Assembly: GCF_029054785.1 (NCBI RefSeq)
Contig: NZ_JAIDEN010000040.1
Span: forward strand, 1 to 18,520
Direction of reading: 5' to 3'
DNA: 18,520 nucleotides
From: Duncaniella sp.
GTDB lineage: Bacteria > Bacteroidota > Bacteroidia > Bacteroidales > Muribaculaceae
The first letter of the stretch is position 1; each line of letters opens with the position of its first letter. Under the pieces are notes generated by a model, which was not told the origin of the DNA, searched no databases, and worked only from the letters and a program-made list of their open reading frames with translations. Position numbers and translations under genes: made by a program. Positions 5,596-13,291 of this stretch are shown here, in pieces.

Positions 5596-6936
5596 TCAGA
5601 TGCGTGATTTGATGGCTTCGGTTTCTTTTTCGTAGCCGGGCTTGGCCAGAAGAGCGAACATGTTGCGCTTGTAGGCTTCCACGCCGGGCTGGTTGAAGGG
5701 GTTGATGCCGAGGATGTAGCCGCTGATGCCGCAGGCTTTCTCAAAGAAGTAGATGAGCTGGCCGAGGTATTTTTCCTCAAGTGCGGGGATGGTTACGAGC
5801 ATGTTGGGAACGCCGCCGTCAACGTGGGCGATGCGGGTGCCGAGTTCTGCCATCTTGTTGACTTCATCGACGTGCTTGCCTGCGATGTAGTTGAGGCCGT
5901 CGAGGTTGGCTTCGTCAGAGGGGATGAGTTTCTCGTGTTTTGTCTCGCCAACTGAGATTACGGTCTCGAAGATGGTGCGTTCGCCTTCCTGGATCCACTG
6001 GCCCATTGAGTGGAGGTCTGTGGAGTTGTCGACAGCAGCGGGGAAAATGCCAAGGTTTTCTTTGCCTTCGCTTTCGCCGTAGAGCTGCTTCCACCATTCT
6101 CCGAAGAAGTGGAGTTTGGGGTTGTAGTTGACAAGGATTTCGGTCTTCTTGCCGGCCTGATAGAGGGCGTTGCGGGTTTCGGCGTAGAGATATGCGGGGT
6201 TCGAGGCGTCAGCGGTGTTGGTCATCTTTTCCATTTCGGCTGCACCGTCGATGAGGGCGCGGATGTCGAATCCGGCAACTGCGATGGGGAGCAGACCCAC
6301 GGGGGTGAGCACCGAGAAACGTCCACCGACGTTGTCGGCGATGACGAATGTCTTGTAGCCTTCTTCGGTTGCGAGGCTGCGGAGGGCGCCACGCTTGGCG
6401 TCGGTGATGGCAACGATACGCTTGCGGGCTTCTTCAAGACCGAGCTGGCGTTCGAGCTGCTCCTTGAGCAGACGGAAGGCGATGGCGGGTTCGGTTGTCG
6501 TGCCGCTCTTTGAGATCACGATTATGCCGAAGCGCTTGTCTTTGAGGTAGTCCTGAAGTTCGTAGAGATAGTCTTCGCCGATGTTCTGGCCTGCGAAGAG
6601 AACTTTGGGATTGCCCGGAACAGCGGGACGGTAGGCTGCAAAGCTGTCGCTGAGAGCTTCGATTACGGCTTTGGCGCCGAGATAAGAGCCTCCGATGCCG
6701 ATGGCAACGACGGTGTCGCAGTCGCGGCGGAGTGCTTCGGCGGTAGCTACGATGTCGTCCAGAAGGGCATCGGTTGTTTCTGTGGGGAGGTTGACCCAGC
6801 CGAGGAAGTCGTTGCCGGCTCCTGTTCCGTTCAGAACTTTGTCAAGGGCATTGGCTGCCTTGGCATCAAGCTTATTGATCTCGTCCTGGCTGACTGTTCC
6901 GAGGACGTTTTTGATGTCAACGTGTAAGGTCTTCAT
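5596..6936 (-). CDS. pgi: Glucose-6-phosphate isomerase
   Basis: Pgi interconverts glucose-6-phosphate and fructose-6-phosphate in glycolysis and gluconeogenesis. At 446 residues it belongs to the shorter form found in Firmicutes and Bacteroidetes rather than the 550-residue proteobacterial form. The sugar-phosphate binding motifs GIGGSYLGAKA (80-90) and SKSGTTTEP (142-150) are present. The catalytic Glu288 is in YGESEGK, His309 in DLHSMGQ, and Lys423 in the C-terminal signature GVEAYKRNM. It lies 41 bases after gpsA on the same strand with no promoter box seen, so it is probably the last gene of a lysS-gpsA-pgi operon, an order I recognise from other Bacteroidales. Confidence 0.97.
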   Translation of the reverse strand: MKTLHVDIKNVLGTVSQDEINKLDAKAANALDKVLNGTGAGNDFLGWVNLPTETTDALLDDIVATAEALRRDCDTVVAIGIGGSYLGAKAVIEALSDSFAAYRPAVPGNPKVLFAGQNIGEDYLYELQDYLKDKRFGIIVISKSGTTTEPAIAFRLLKEQLERQLGLEEARKRIVAITDAKRGALRSLATEEGYKTFVIADNVGGRFSVLTPVGLLPIAVAGFDIRALIDGAAEMEKMTNTADASNPAYLYAETRNALYQAGKKTEILVNYNPKLHFFGEWWKQLYGESEGKENLGIFPAAVDNSTDLHSMGQWIQEGERTIFETVISVGETKHEKLIPSDEANLDGLNYIAGKHVDEVNKMAELGTRIAHVDGGVPNMLVTIPALEEKYLGQLIYFFEKACGISGYILGINPFNQPGVEAYKRNMFALLAKPGYEKETEAIKSRI

Positions 6937-6977
6937 GCTATATAAGTTTAAATTTGATTATCCGGTAAGATTGTTTT

Positions 6978-7970
6978 TCATATAAACCATTTGCCGAGTG
7001 AACGGATTGAACGTTCGGCGTTGGCGTGGCGGTAGAGTATGTCGTAGACCGCATCGAGGATCGGCATTTCGACCCCGTAGCGTTTGTTGATTTCCTTGAT
7101 GCACTTTGTGCCGTAGTAGCCCTCGGCAGTCTGTTCCATCTCCATTCTGGCGGTGGATACCGAGTAGCCTTTGCCGATGATGGAGCCGAAGTTGTGGTTG
7201 CGCGAGAAGCGGGAGTAGGCGGTCACCAGGAGGTCACCGAGGTAGACAGAGTCGCAGATGCAACGCGGGCGCGGGCAGACTTCGTCAATGAAGCGTTCCA
7301 TCTCGCGGATTGCATTGCTGACGAGCATTGCGAGGAAGTTGTCGCCCCCTTTCATGCCGTGGACAATTCCGGCGGCGATTGAGTAGACGTTTTTCAGGAC
7401 GGCGGCATATTCGATACCTTCCACGTCGCTTGACGGAATTGTCCGTGTGTTGGGCGATGCGAGGCGGCTGCCGAAGAGTTCGGCGTTGGCCACGTCGTGA
7501 CATCCGACTGTCAGGAAGCTCGGACGGTCAAGGGCCACTTCCTCGGCATGGCAGGGACCGGCCACAACCAATACGCGTTCGGGTTTCACTCCGAAGTGGT
7601 GGATGACGAAATCCGAGACAATCTCATTGTCGCCCGGAACTATTCCCTTGACAGCCGAGACGACATGCTTGTCAGAGATGTCGACGGTTATTTTGTTGAT
7701 ATGGGTTTTGAAGTATGGCGAGGGCATGACCATCAGAAGAGTGTCGGCCTCGGAACATACGTGGTTTATGTCACTCGAAAATTCAATTCGGGAGACGTCA
7801 AACTGAACATCGGTGAGGTAGGCGGGATTATGGCCGAGCTTTTTGAAATCGTCGATACGGTCATCACGCCGCATATACCAGAGGATGGAGTCACAGTTGC
7901 GCAGGAGGAGTTTGGCGAGCGCTGTTGCCCAGCTCCCGCCTCCCATCACTGCTATTTTGTTGAATGCCAT
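6978..7970 (-). CDS. gpsA: NAD(P)H-dependent glycerol-3-phosphate dehydrogenase
   Basis: GpsA reduces dihydroxyacetone phosphate to sn-glycerol-3-phosphate, the backbone precursor of phospholipids. The 330-residue product has the family length. The dinucleotide-binding motif is VMGGGSWATALA (8-19). The conserved SAVKGI contains Lys109, the segment AGPCHAEE (137-144) follows, and the catalytic Lys193 is in LKNVYSIAAGIVHG. I chose the ATG at 7970 because it places the nucleotide fold at the N-terminus; an upstream in-frame start at 8039 would overlap lysS by 35 bases and add unrelated residues. It lies 34 bases after lysS. Confidence 0.96.
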   Translation of the reverse strand: MAFNKIAVMGGGSWATALAKLLLRNCDSILWYMRRDDRIDDFKKLGHNPAYLTDVQFDVSRIEFSSDINHVCSEADTLLMVMPSPYFKTHINKITVDISDKHVVSAVKGIVPGDNEIVSDFVIHHFGVKPERVLVVAGPCHAEEVALDRPSFLTVGCHDVANAELFGSRLASPNTRTIPSSDVEGIEYAAVLKNVYSIAAGIVHGMKGGDNFLAMLVSNAIREMERFIDEVCPRPRCICDSVYLGDLLVTAYSRFSRNHNFGSIIGKGYSVSTARMEMEQTAEGYYGTKCIKEINKRYGVEMPILDAVYDILYRHANAERSIRSLGKWFI

Positions 7971-8004
7971 TGTTATGCGCGAAATGATTTTTTGATAATC
8001 GAGA

Positions 8005-9750
8005 TTATTCTTCGGCTGAAGCCGGCTTGGCGGCTGCAATCCATTGATCTACTTCCTCGATGAGCGGGGTCTTGAATCCGAGTTTGAATTTCTTGTTGAT
8101 ACCGCAGAGCTCCTGATGGAGTTTTCCGGCGCTCTGGGCTGAAAGGAGTTCGGTGGTGTAGACTCCGGCCTTGTAGAGAGGAGCTACCCATTCGGCGGGT
8201 ACTCCGAGGGTTGTGAAGGCTTCTTCCTTGTCGCGGCGCTGGACTTTTTCGGGGCGCATCTGGGGGAAGAAGAGCACTTCCTGGATGGTGCTCTGGCCGG
8301 TCATCAGCATGACAAGGCGGTCGATGCCCATGCCCATGCCCGAAGTGGGGGGCATGCCGTATTCGAGAGAGCGCACGAAGTCCTGGTCGATGATCATGGC
8401 TTCGTCGTCGCCCTTGTCGGCGAGTTTCATCTGCTCGACGAAGCGTTCATACTGGTCGATCGGGTCGTTGAGTTCGGAGTAGGCGTTGGCGAGTTCTTTG
8501 CCGTTGACCATCAGCTCGAAGCGTTCGGTGAGTTCGGGGTTGTCGCGGTGTTTCTTGGTCAGAGGCGACATTTCGATGGGGTAGTCGATGATGAATGTGG
8601 GCTGGATGTAGGAGCCTTCACATTTTTCACCGAAGATCTCGTCGATGAGTTTGCCTTTGCCCATTGTCTCGTCGACCTCGATGCCGAGCGAGGCGGCAGC
8701 TTCGCGGAGCTGCTCTTCGGTCATGCCGGTGATGTCGATTCCGGTGTGCTCCTTGATCGCGTCGGTCATTGTGACACGGCGGTAGGGAGCTTTGAAGTTT
8801 ATGATGTTGTCGCCGACTTTGACTTCTGTGGTGCCGTTGACTTCAAGGCAGATGGTCTCTACGAGTTTTTCGGTGAATTCCATCATCCAGTTGTAGTCCT
8901 TGTAGGCCACATAGATCTCCATGCAGGTGAATTCGGGGTTGTGGGTGCGGTCCATGCCCTCGTTGCGGAAGTTCTTGCCGATTTCATAGACACCGTCGAA
9001 GCCGCCGACAATGAGGCGCTTGAGATAGAGCTCGGTTGCGATACGCATGTAAAGCTCCATGTTGAGAGAGTTGTGGTGGGTGATGAAAGGACGTGCGCTC
9101 GCACCGCCGGCGATTGACTGGAGGATCGGGGTCTCGACTTCCATGTAGCCGTGGTCGTTGAAGAATTTGCGCATGGAGTTGAGGACTTTGGTGCGCTTGA
9201 CGAAGATGTCTTTGACGCCGTCGTTGACAATGAGGTCTACGTAGCGGCGGCGGTAGCGGAGTTCGGGATCATCGAAGGCGTCGTAGGTCACTCCGTCTTT
9301 GACTTTCACGATCGGGAGCGGACGGATCGATTTGCCGAGTACAATGAGTTCCTGTGCGTGGACTGAGATCTCACCGGTCTGTGTGCGGAACACGTAGCCT
9401 TTGATGCCTACAAAGTCACCGATGTCAAGGAGCTTTTTGAACACGACATTGTAGAGGTCTTTGTCTTCGCCTGGACAGATTTCGTCGCGGTTGATGTAGA
9501 CCTGAATACGTCCTTTTGAGTCCTGAAGCTCAAGGAAAGAGGCTTTACCCATGATGCGGCGGCCCATGATGCGGCCTGCGACAGCTACGTCGCGGCGTGG
9601 AGCATCGTCGGCAAAAGTTTCCTTAATTTCGTCGGAATAGCCGCTGACAGGGAATTCTGCTGCGGGGAAGGGGTCAATGCCGCGTCGGCGCATTTCGTCA
9701 AGGCTGCCTCGACGTACTATCTCTTGTTCACTGAGTTCAAGGACGTTCAT
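8005..9750 (-). CDS. lysS: Lysyl-tRNA synthetase, class II
   Basis: LysS charges tRNA-Lys. The 581-residue protein has an N-terminal OB-fold anticodon-binding domain (about residues 55-165) and a class II catalytic core. Motif 2 is seen as FRNEGMDRTHNPEF and motif 3 as GMGMGIDRLVML near the end of the core. After motif 3 and PQMRPE there is a C-terminal extension of about 75 residues that is absent from Escherichia coli LysS (505 residues). Similar lengths are usual in Bacteroidetes. The start at 9750 gives the common N-terminus MNVLELSEQE. A -7 box about 90 bases upstream implies a long leader. The gene heads the gpsA-pgi run. Confidence 0.97.
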   Translation of the reverse strand: MNVLELSEQEIVRRGSLDEMRRRGIDPFPAAEFPVSGYSDEIKETFADDAPRRDVAVAGRIMGRRIMGKASFLELQDSKGRIQVYINRDEICPGEDKDLYNVVFKKLLDIGDFVGIKGYVFRTQTGEISVHAQELIVLGKSIRPLPIVKVKDGVTYDAFDDPELRYRRRYVDLIVNDGVKDIFVKRTKVLNSMRKFFNDHGYMEVETPILQSIAGGASARPFITHHNSLNMELYMRIATELYLKRLIVGGFDGVYEIGKNFRNEGMDRTHNPEFTCMEIYVAYKDYNWMMEFTEKLVETICLEVNGTTEVKVGDNIINFKAPYRRVTMTDAIKEHTGIDITGMTEEQLREAAASLGIEVDETMGKGKLIDEIFGEKCEGSYIQPTFIIDYPIEMSPLTKKHRDNPELTERFELMVNGKELANAYSELNDPIDQYERFVEQMKLADKGDDEAMIIDQDFVRSLEYGMPPTSGMGMGIDRLVMLMTGQSTIQEVLFFPQMRPEKVQRRDKEEAFTTLGVPAEWVAPLYKAGVYTTELLSAQSAGKLHQELCGINKKFKLGFKTPLIEEVDQWIAAAKPASAEE

Positions 9751-9841
9751 ATATTGATGATTTTTTTACTATATTACAGTTATAATATATAAGGTATAGA
9801 TTATGTTCATTCTCTCCGGAGTGCGGAGGGGGAAATAATTG

Positions 9842-9849
9842 CAAAATTA
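9842..9849 (-). promoter_or_regulatory. Predicted -7 box of lysS (TAATTTTG)
   Basis: TAATTTTG on the minus strand matches TAnnTTTG. Transcription from about 9836 would give a leader of roughly 85 bases that holds a small hairpin (CTCCG at 9816-9820 with CGGAG at 9826-9830). The long leader leaves room for regulation, but no known riboswitch or T-box pattern was recognised. Confidence 0.45.
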
Positions 9850-9875
9850 AATAAATTTTCGCCTATGCCCAACAA

Positions 9876-9902
9876 AATAGGCTTCAAAACCTGAAGCCTA
9901 TT
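9876..9902 (-). terminator. Rho-independent terminator of the toxin-antitoxin pair
   Basis: A perfect 10-bp stem (9876-9885 with 9893-9902) with a 7-base loop lies ten bases after the toxin stop. On the minus strand it is preceded by AAC and followed by TTGTT, typical of an intrinsic terminator. The flanks are complementary enough to extend the stem on both strands. Confidence 0.65.
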
Positions 9903-9912
9903 GTTAAAAACG

Positions 9913-10188
9913 CTAAAATAGATCGGAATGAGAGCCGGTTCTGTAAAGCGTGATGACTTTTAATGTTTCACTCAGAGAATAGATCAGCAGCCAATCCGGC
10001 GAAATGTGACATTCTCTGTAACCGCTGAAATTTCCTGTCAAAGGATGATCTCGATTGGACGCAGTAAGCGGAAGCCCGTTGGCAAGTTTGAAGATAACCG
10101 TGTTGAGTTTTTCTTCATTGAGGTTGCGTTTACGGGCGAGTTTGAGATCCCGCAGATATTGACGGGTAAGCTCAATCCTGTATTTCAT
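9913..10188 (-). CDS. YafQ-family mRNA interferase toxin
   Basis: This 91-residue protein belongs to the RelE/ParE superfamily, YafQ branch: ribosome-dependent endoribonucleases that cut mRNA and stop growth when freed from their antitoxin. The family catalytic residues are all visible: His48 in DHPLTG, His61, Asp65 and Trp66 in CHISPDWLLIY, Arg83 and His87 in YRTGSHSDLF, and the terminal Phe91. The length matches Escherichia coli YafQ (92). It starts inside the antitoxin gene with a 17-base overlap, so translation is probably coupled. The base composition is clearly more AT-rich than the flanking lysS and fkp genes, suggesting horizontal acquisition. A terminator follows directly. Confidence 0.93.
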   Translation of the reverse strand: MKYRIELTRQYLRDLKLARKRNLNEEKLNTVIFKLANGLPLTASNRDHPLTGNFSGYRECHISPDWLLIYSLSETLKVITLYRTGSHSDLF

Positions 10189-10393
10189 CTTTTACAGTTC
10201 TGAGATATTCTTCCATACTTTCACAGACGATTGTATGGCCTTCTTCTGCTTCTCTGAAAGCTGCGAGAGTGGTCGCATTCGGGATGTCTGCATCACGAAT
10301 TTCAACGTCACAAACACCACGAAGCAATTCAATAGCCCGCTTGATGTCGCTTGTGAGAGATTTGTTTTCAATAGAAACAATTAACTGCGTCAT
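10172..10393 (-). CDS. Antitoxin partner of the YafQ-type toxin
   Basis: A 73-residue acidic protein encoded directly upstream of, and overlapping, the toxin. The position, size and coupling identify it as the antitoxin. The N-terminal part (strand-like TQLIVSIEN, then a helix SLTSDIKRAIELLRG) could be a small DNA-binding or dimerisation unit. The C-terminal half with ATTLAAFREAEEG and SMEEYLRTVK looks like the extended toxin-wrapping helices seen in RelB/DinJ-type antitoxins. I did not recognise a standard ribbon-helix-helix motif, so the family is not assigned. A palindrome over the promoter suggests that it represses its own operon. Confidence 0.8.
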   Translation of the reverse strand: MTQLIVSIENKSLTSDIKRAIELLRGVCDVEIRDADIPNATTLAAFREAEEGHTIVCESMEEYLRTVKDEIQD

Positions 10394-10406
10394 GTTGATG
10401 TGAATT

Positions 10407-10451
10407 TTGTTACTACTACAAATATATTGAAAATATTTGTAGTAGTAACAA
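10407..10451 (-). promoter_or_regulatory. 19-bp palindromic operator and promoter of the toxin-antitoxin pair
   Basis: The arms 10407-10425 and 10433-10451 are perfect 19-base reverse complements with a 7-base centre. On the minus strand the downstream arm and centre contain TATATTTG (10426-10419), an exact Bacteroidetes -7 box, and a TTG lies 22 bases further upstream near the other arm. The palindrome therefore covers the promoter core of the antitoxin gene, the usual arrangement for autoregulation by an antitoxin or toxin-antitoxin complex. It also lies 38 bases past the fkp stop and could form an RNA hairpin there, but it lacks a U-run. Confidence 0.7.
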
Positions 10452-10489
10452 TTTTGAGTTCATAAATGATCGGCGGCTTATGATATCTG

Positions 10490-13225
10490 TCAGCTGCGTG
10501 TCACGGTGAGACCGGAGCGCGAGAGGGCCATGTCAACGAAGCGGGCATTGGGGCGGAGGGGCTCGGAGTGGAGCGTCTGGCGGATGCGTGCCGCTGCTTC
10601 GGGATCTTTGGCGATCATGTAGAGATAGCCTCCGCCTCCGGCGCCGGGCAGTTTGTAGCCGAGGCAAAGGTCGTCGATGCGGCGTGTGATGGCTTCGACG
10701 GCGGGAGGATTGGTACCGCGGTCAAGGGTGCAGTTCTGCGTCCAGGTGGAGCGCACAAGGTGTCCCATCCGTTCGAAGTTGCAGCGCTGGATGGCGTCAA
10801 ACATTTCGAGGGTATGGGCCTTCATGTGGCGCAGGAGGCGCAGCTGGGCGCCTTCGTTGAGGAACATGTTGCGGACGATCTCGGCAAGGATATCTTTGGC
10901 TGTGCGTGTGATGCCGGTGTAGTAAAGCAGATGGCAGGCGGCATATCCGGGATCTGTGAAGATGGTGTCGGGGAGCCAGTTGACAGCCGGATTCTGGTCG
11001 AAGCCTTTGGCGCTCTGGAGCAGTTTGATGCCACCGAGCACACCGCCGTACTGATCCTGCCAGCCTCCGCCGGTGGTGAGGAGCTGTTCGAGGACGAGGG
11101 TGCGCTTGCAGATTTCGTTTTTGTCCCAGGCGAGGGCGCAGAAGTCGCTGAGGGCGCCGAGGACAGTGGCGGCAAGGATGCTGCTTGTGCCTAAGCCGCT
11201 GCCTGCGGGGATTGCCGAGAAGAGGGTGATTTCAAGGCCTGAGCCGAAGTCGAGGAGCTGATCGCGCAGAGTGGGGTAGCTGACGCTGCAAAAGCGCGGG
11301 TGGAAACCGGCAAGGGCCAGGGCGGCTTTGGGGATGGAGAAGGGGCTGCCGACACGGTGGAAGTCGAGGATGGCATCGAAGGATTCGATGATCTCTTCGG
11401 CGCCGAGGTCGATGCTGCGGCAGATGATGTGGGGTTCGGGACAAGGTCTGACGTAGGCCTGGAGCGGCTGCTGGCCGTTAAGCTCGATGGCGAAGTTGAT
11501 GACGTTGCCGCCTTCCATCAGGCAGAAGGGAGGTGTGTCGGTCCATCCGCCGGCGATGTCGATGCGGACCGGAGAACGGCTCCAGACAATCTGATCGGAG
11601 CAGACGTCGCGTCTGGGGAGTTCCTTGTGTTCGAGGACCGTGCGGGTCAGGCCTTCGCGGAGGAGCGAGAATGCACGGTCTTCGTCCTGCTTGGGATCGG
11701 CTCCGGAGAGTCTGCTGACTTCGGCGCGGAACATCGAGTCGCTGATTCGGGTGATGAGTGGTTCTTCGTCCGACAGGGGCGCGGGCATGGCGATAGAGTC
11801 CTGGGCAAAGGCTGTGGCGGCTTCGCGAAGGTCGCTCTGATAGAACACGCTGTGGCGGTGGTTGGCTGCAAGGGCCTCGCGGTTGGCGCGGCGGAAGTGG
11901 CGGCGCTGGTCGACGAGGCGGTCAAGGCGGGCGATGTCCGAGATGTGTTCGGCGCTGATCAGTTCGTAGGCCGAGAGGTCGGCGTCGCCGGAGAGCATTG
12001 CTTTGACCACACGGCCCATCTCAGCGATGTCACTGACGATCGGGAAGCGCGGACGGGTCTGCTCTTCGCCTGCGAATTTGTCGTCGATGCCGTAGACACG
12101 CACTGCATAAGAGGTGTCGCCGACAGGGACGATGTCCACGCATTGGCCCGGCGCGAGGGCCAGCTCCCAGTCGTTTTCAGGAATGCCGGTGAGGATATGG
12201 TCTGATGTGAGCTGCCATCCGCTTCCGATCTCGCTGTTTTCGATCCAGATGTTGGTGTTTGCGGAGGTGAATCTGATTCCGGCTTTTGAATTCTGGACGA
12301 AGATTGAGGGGTGGGGCTTGCGGTCGCGGTGCATGATCTCGCGCTGGTCATTGACGAGGTTCTGCACGGCGAGTGTCGAACTGATCATTTCGCGTCCGGT
12401 GCCGTAGTGGTAGAATTCGCCGCCGGGCAGTGGGACGATCGCCACTTTCAGTTCACGCAATTCCGGATCTTCCACTCCCGGATTGACACCAAGGGCGCAG
12501 CCGAAGTCGGAGTAGAGGTCATAGTCATGGAGTGATCCGTCAGTCGACCGGCTGCGACGACGCAGGAGTTCGATGGCGCGGTCGCTGAGGAGCCATACGC
12601 CGATGTCGGTCAGGTAATAGCCTGTCTGAAGGAGTGAGTTGAGAGTGTCGACGGAGGGTTTCTGCAACATGCGGTCGAGGATCGAGGGGGCGGCGTGGGT
12701 GCTGTAAAAGACGCCGTGGTCCTTGGCTATGGAAGAGTCGAGCCAGAGGCCGTAGCAGATTACGTCGGCTTCGGGTACAGGTGGCAGTTGGGCGGCAGCC
12801 CGGATGTAGACATCGCCGCTGACGATCATGGTGTGGACATCGGCAGGGGCTGATTCCATTATGCGCTCATAGAGCGGAAGCTGGAGGTCGAGAAGAGTCT
12901 GGGTGATCGACTGGCCGCGTTCCCAGCGGAAGACCGGCACGGGGGTCAGGATTTTGCCTGACGGAGCGTAGGAGGGGAGGCGGCGGCTCTGGCCTCCGGC
13001 GTGGAGGATGATTCGTTTTTCGCCTGCGAGCCATTGGTCAAAAGGCTGTGAGGCTGATTCTGACTGCCGGTGGCACTCTTCGAGGATCCATGTGGTGCCT
13101 CCTCCACTGCCGAGGCGGTGGCCTATGGGATCGGAGGTGCAGAAATAGTCAGTGGCCGGCAGTCCGGTGATTTTATGGAAACAACCGACGAGGTTGGGGG
13201 GGAGGGAAAGCAGTTTTTTTGTCAT
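10490..13225 (-). CDS. fkp: Bifunctional L-fucokinase / L-fucose-1-phosphate guanylyltransferase
   Basis: Fkp converts free L-fucose to fucose-1-phosphate with ATP and then to GDP-L-fucose with GTP, feeding fucosylation of surface polysaccharides and glycoproteins. The 911-residue protein is close to the size of Bacteroides fragilis Fkp (about 950). The N-terminal half is the guanylyltransferase, with the nucleotide-binding segment AGGQSRRLPSYAPSGK (76-91). A beta-helix-like linker region follows (about 300-400). The C-terminal half is a GHMP kinase: motif 1 around VRIDIAGGWTDTPP (553-566), the phosphate-binding PAGSGLGTSS (673-682), and motif 3 LPGAGGGGYL (859-868). It lies 66 bases after fucP on the same strand, so import and activation are likely co-expressed. 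Confidence 0.96.
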   Translation of the reverse strand: MTKKLLSLPPNLVGCFHKITGLPATDYFCTSDPIGHRLGSGGGTTWILEECHRQSESASQPFDQWLAGEKRIILHAGGQSRRLPSYAPSGKILTPVPVFRWERGQSITQTLLDLQLPLYERIMESAPADVHTMIVSGDVYIRAAAQLPPVPEADVICYGLWLDSSIAKDHGVFYSTHAAPSILDRMLQKPSVDTLNSLLQTGYYLTDIGVWLLSDRAIELLRRRSRSTDGSLHDYDLYSDFGCALGVNPGVEDPELRELKVAIVPLPGGEFYHYGTGREMISSTLAVQNLVNDQREIMHRDRKPHPSIFVQNSKAGIRFTSANTNIWIENSEIGSGWQLTSDHILTGIPENDWELALAPGQCVDIVPVGDTSYAVRVYGIDDKFAGEEQTRPRFPIVSDIAEMGRVVKAMLSGDADLSAYELISAEHISDIARLDRLVDQRRHFRRANREALAANHRHSVFYQSDLREAATAFAQDSIAMPAPLSDEEPLITRISDSMFRAEVSRLSGADPKQDEDRAFSLLREGLTRTVLEHKELPRRDVCSDQIVWSRSPVRIDIAGGWTDTPPFCLMEGGNVINFAIELNGQQPLQAYVRPCPEPHIICRSIDLGAEEIIESFDAILDFHRVGSPFSIPKAALALAGFHPRFCSVSYPTLRDQLLDFGSGLEITLFSAIPAGSGLGTSSILAATVLGALSDFCALAWDKNEICKRTLVLEQLLTTGGGWQDQYGGVLGGIKLLQSAKGFDQNPAVNWLPDTIFTDPGYAACHLLYYTGITRTAKDILAEIVRNMFLNEGAQLRLLRHMKAHTLEMFDAIQRCNFERMGHLVRSTWTQNCTLDRGTNPPAVEAITRRIDDLCLGYKLPGAGGGGYLYMIAKDPEAAARIRQTLHSEPLRPNARFVDMALSRSGLTVTRS

Positions 13226-13291
13226 GACGTTGATCGGTGAGGATGACGAGGGTGGTTTTTACGGTTCTGAATTGTGTCTGGACAGGAGGGT

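Noticed and set aside
7971..8039. Upstream start for gpsA at 8039
   Set aside because: It would overlap the end of lysS by 35 bases and add residues before the nucleotide-binding motif that the family lacks.
9751..9841. Possible T-box or riboswitch in the lysS leader
   Set aside because: The leader has only a 5-bp hairpin and none of the conserved T-box or lysine riboswitch elements that I could recognise.
11300..12205. 301-codon open frame on the plus strand inside fkp
   Set aside because: It is the antisense shadow of a GC-rich gene; fkp has clear motifs across the same bases.
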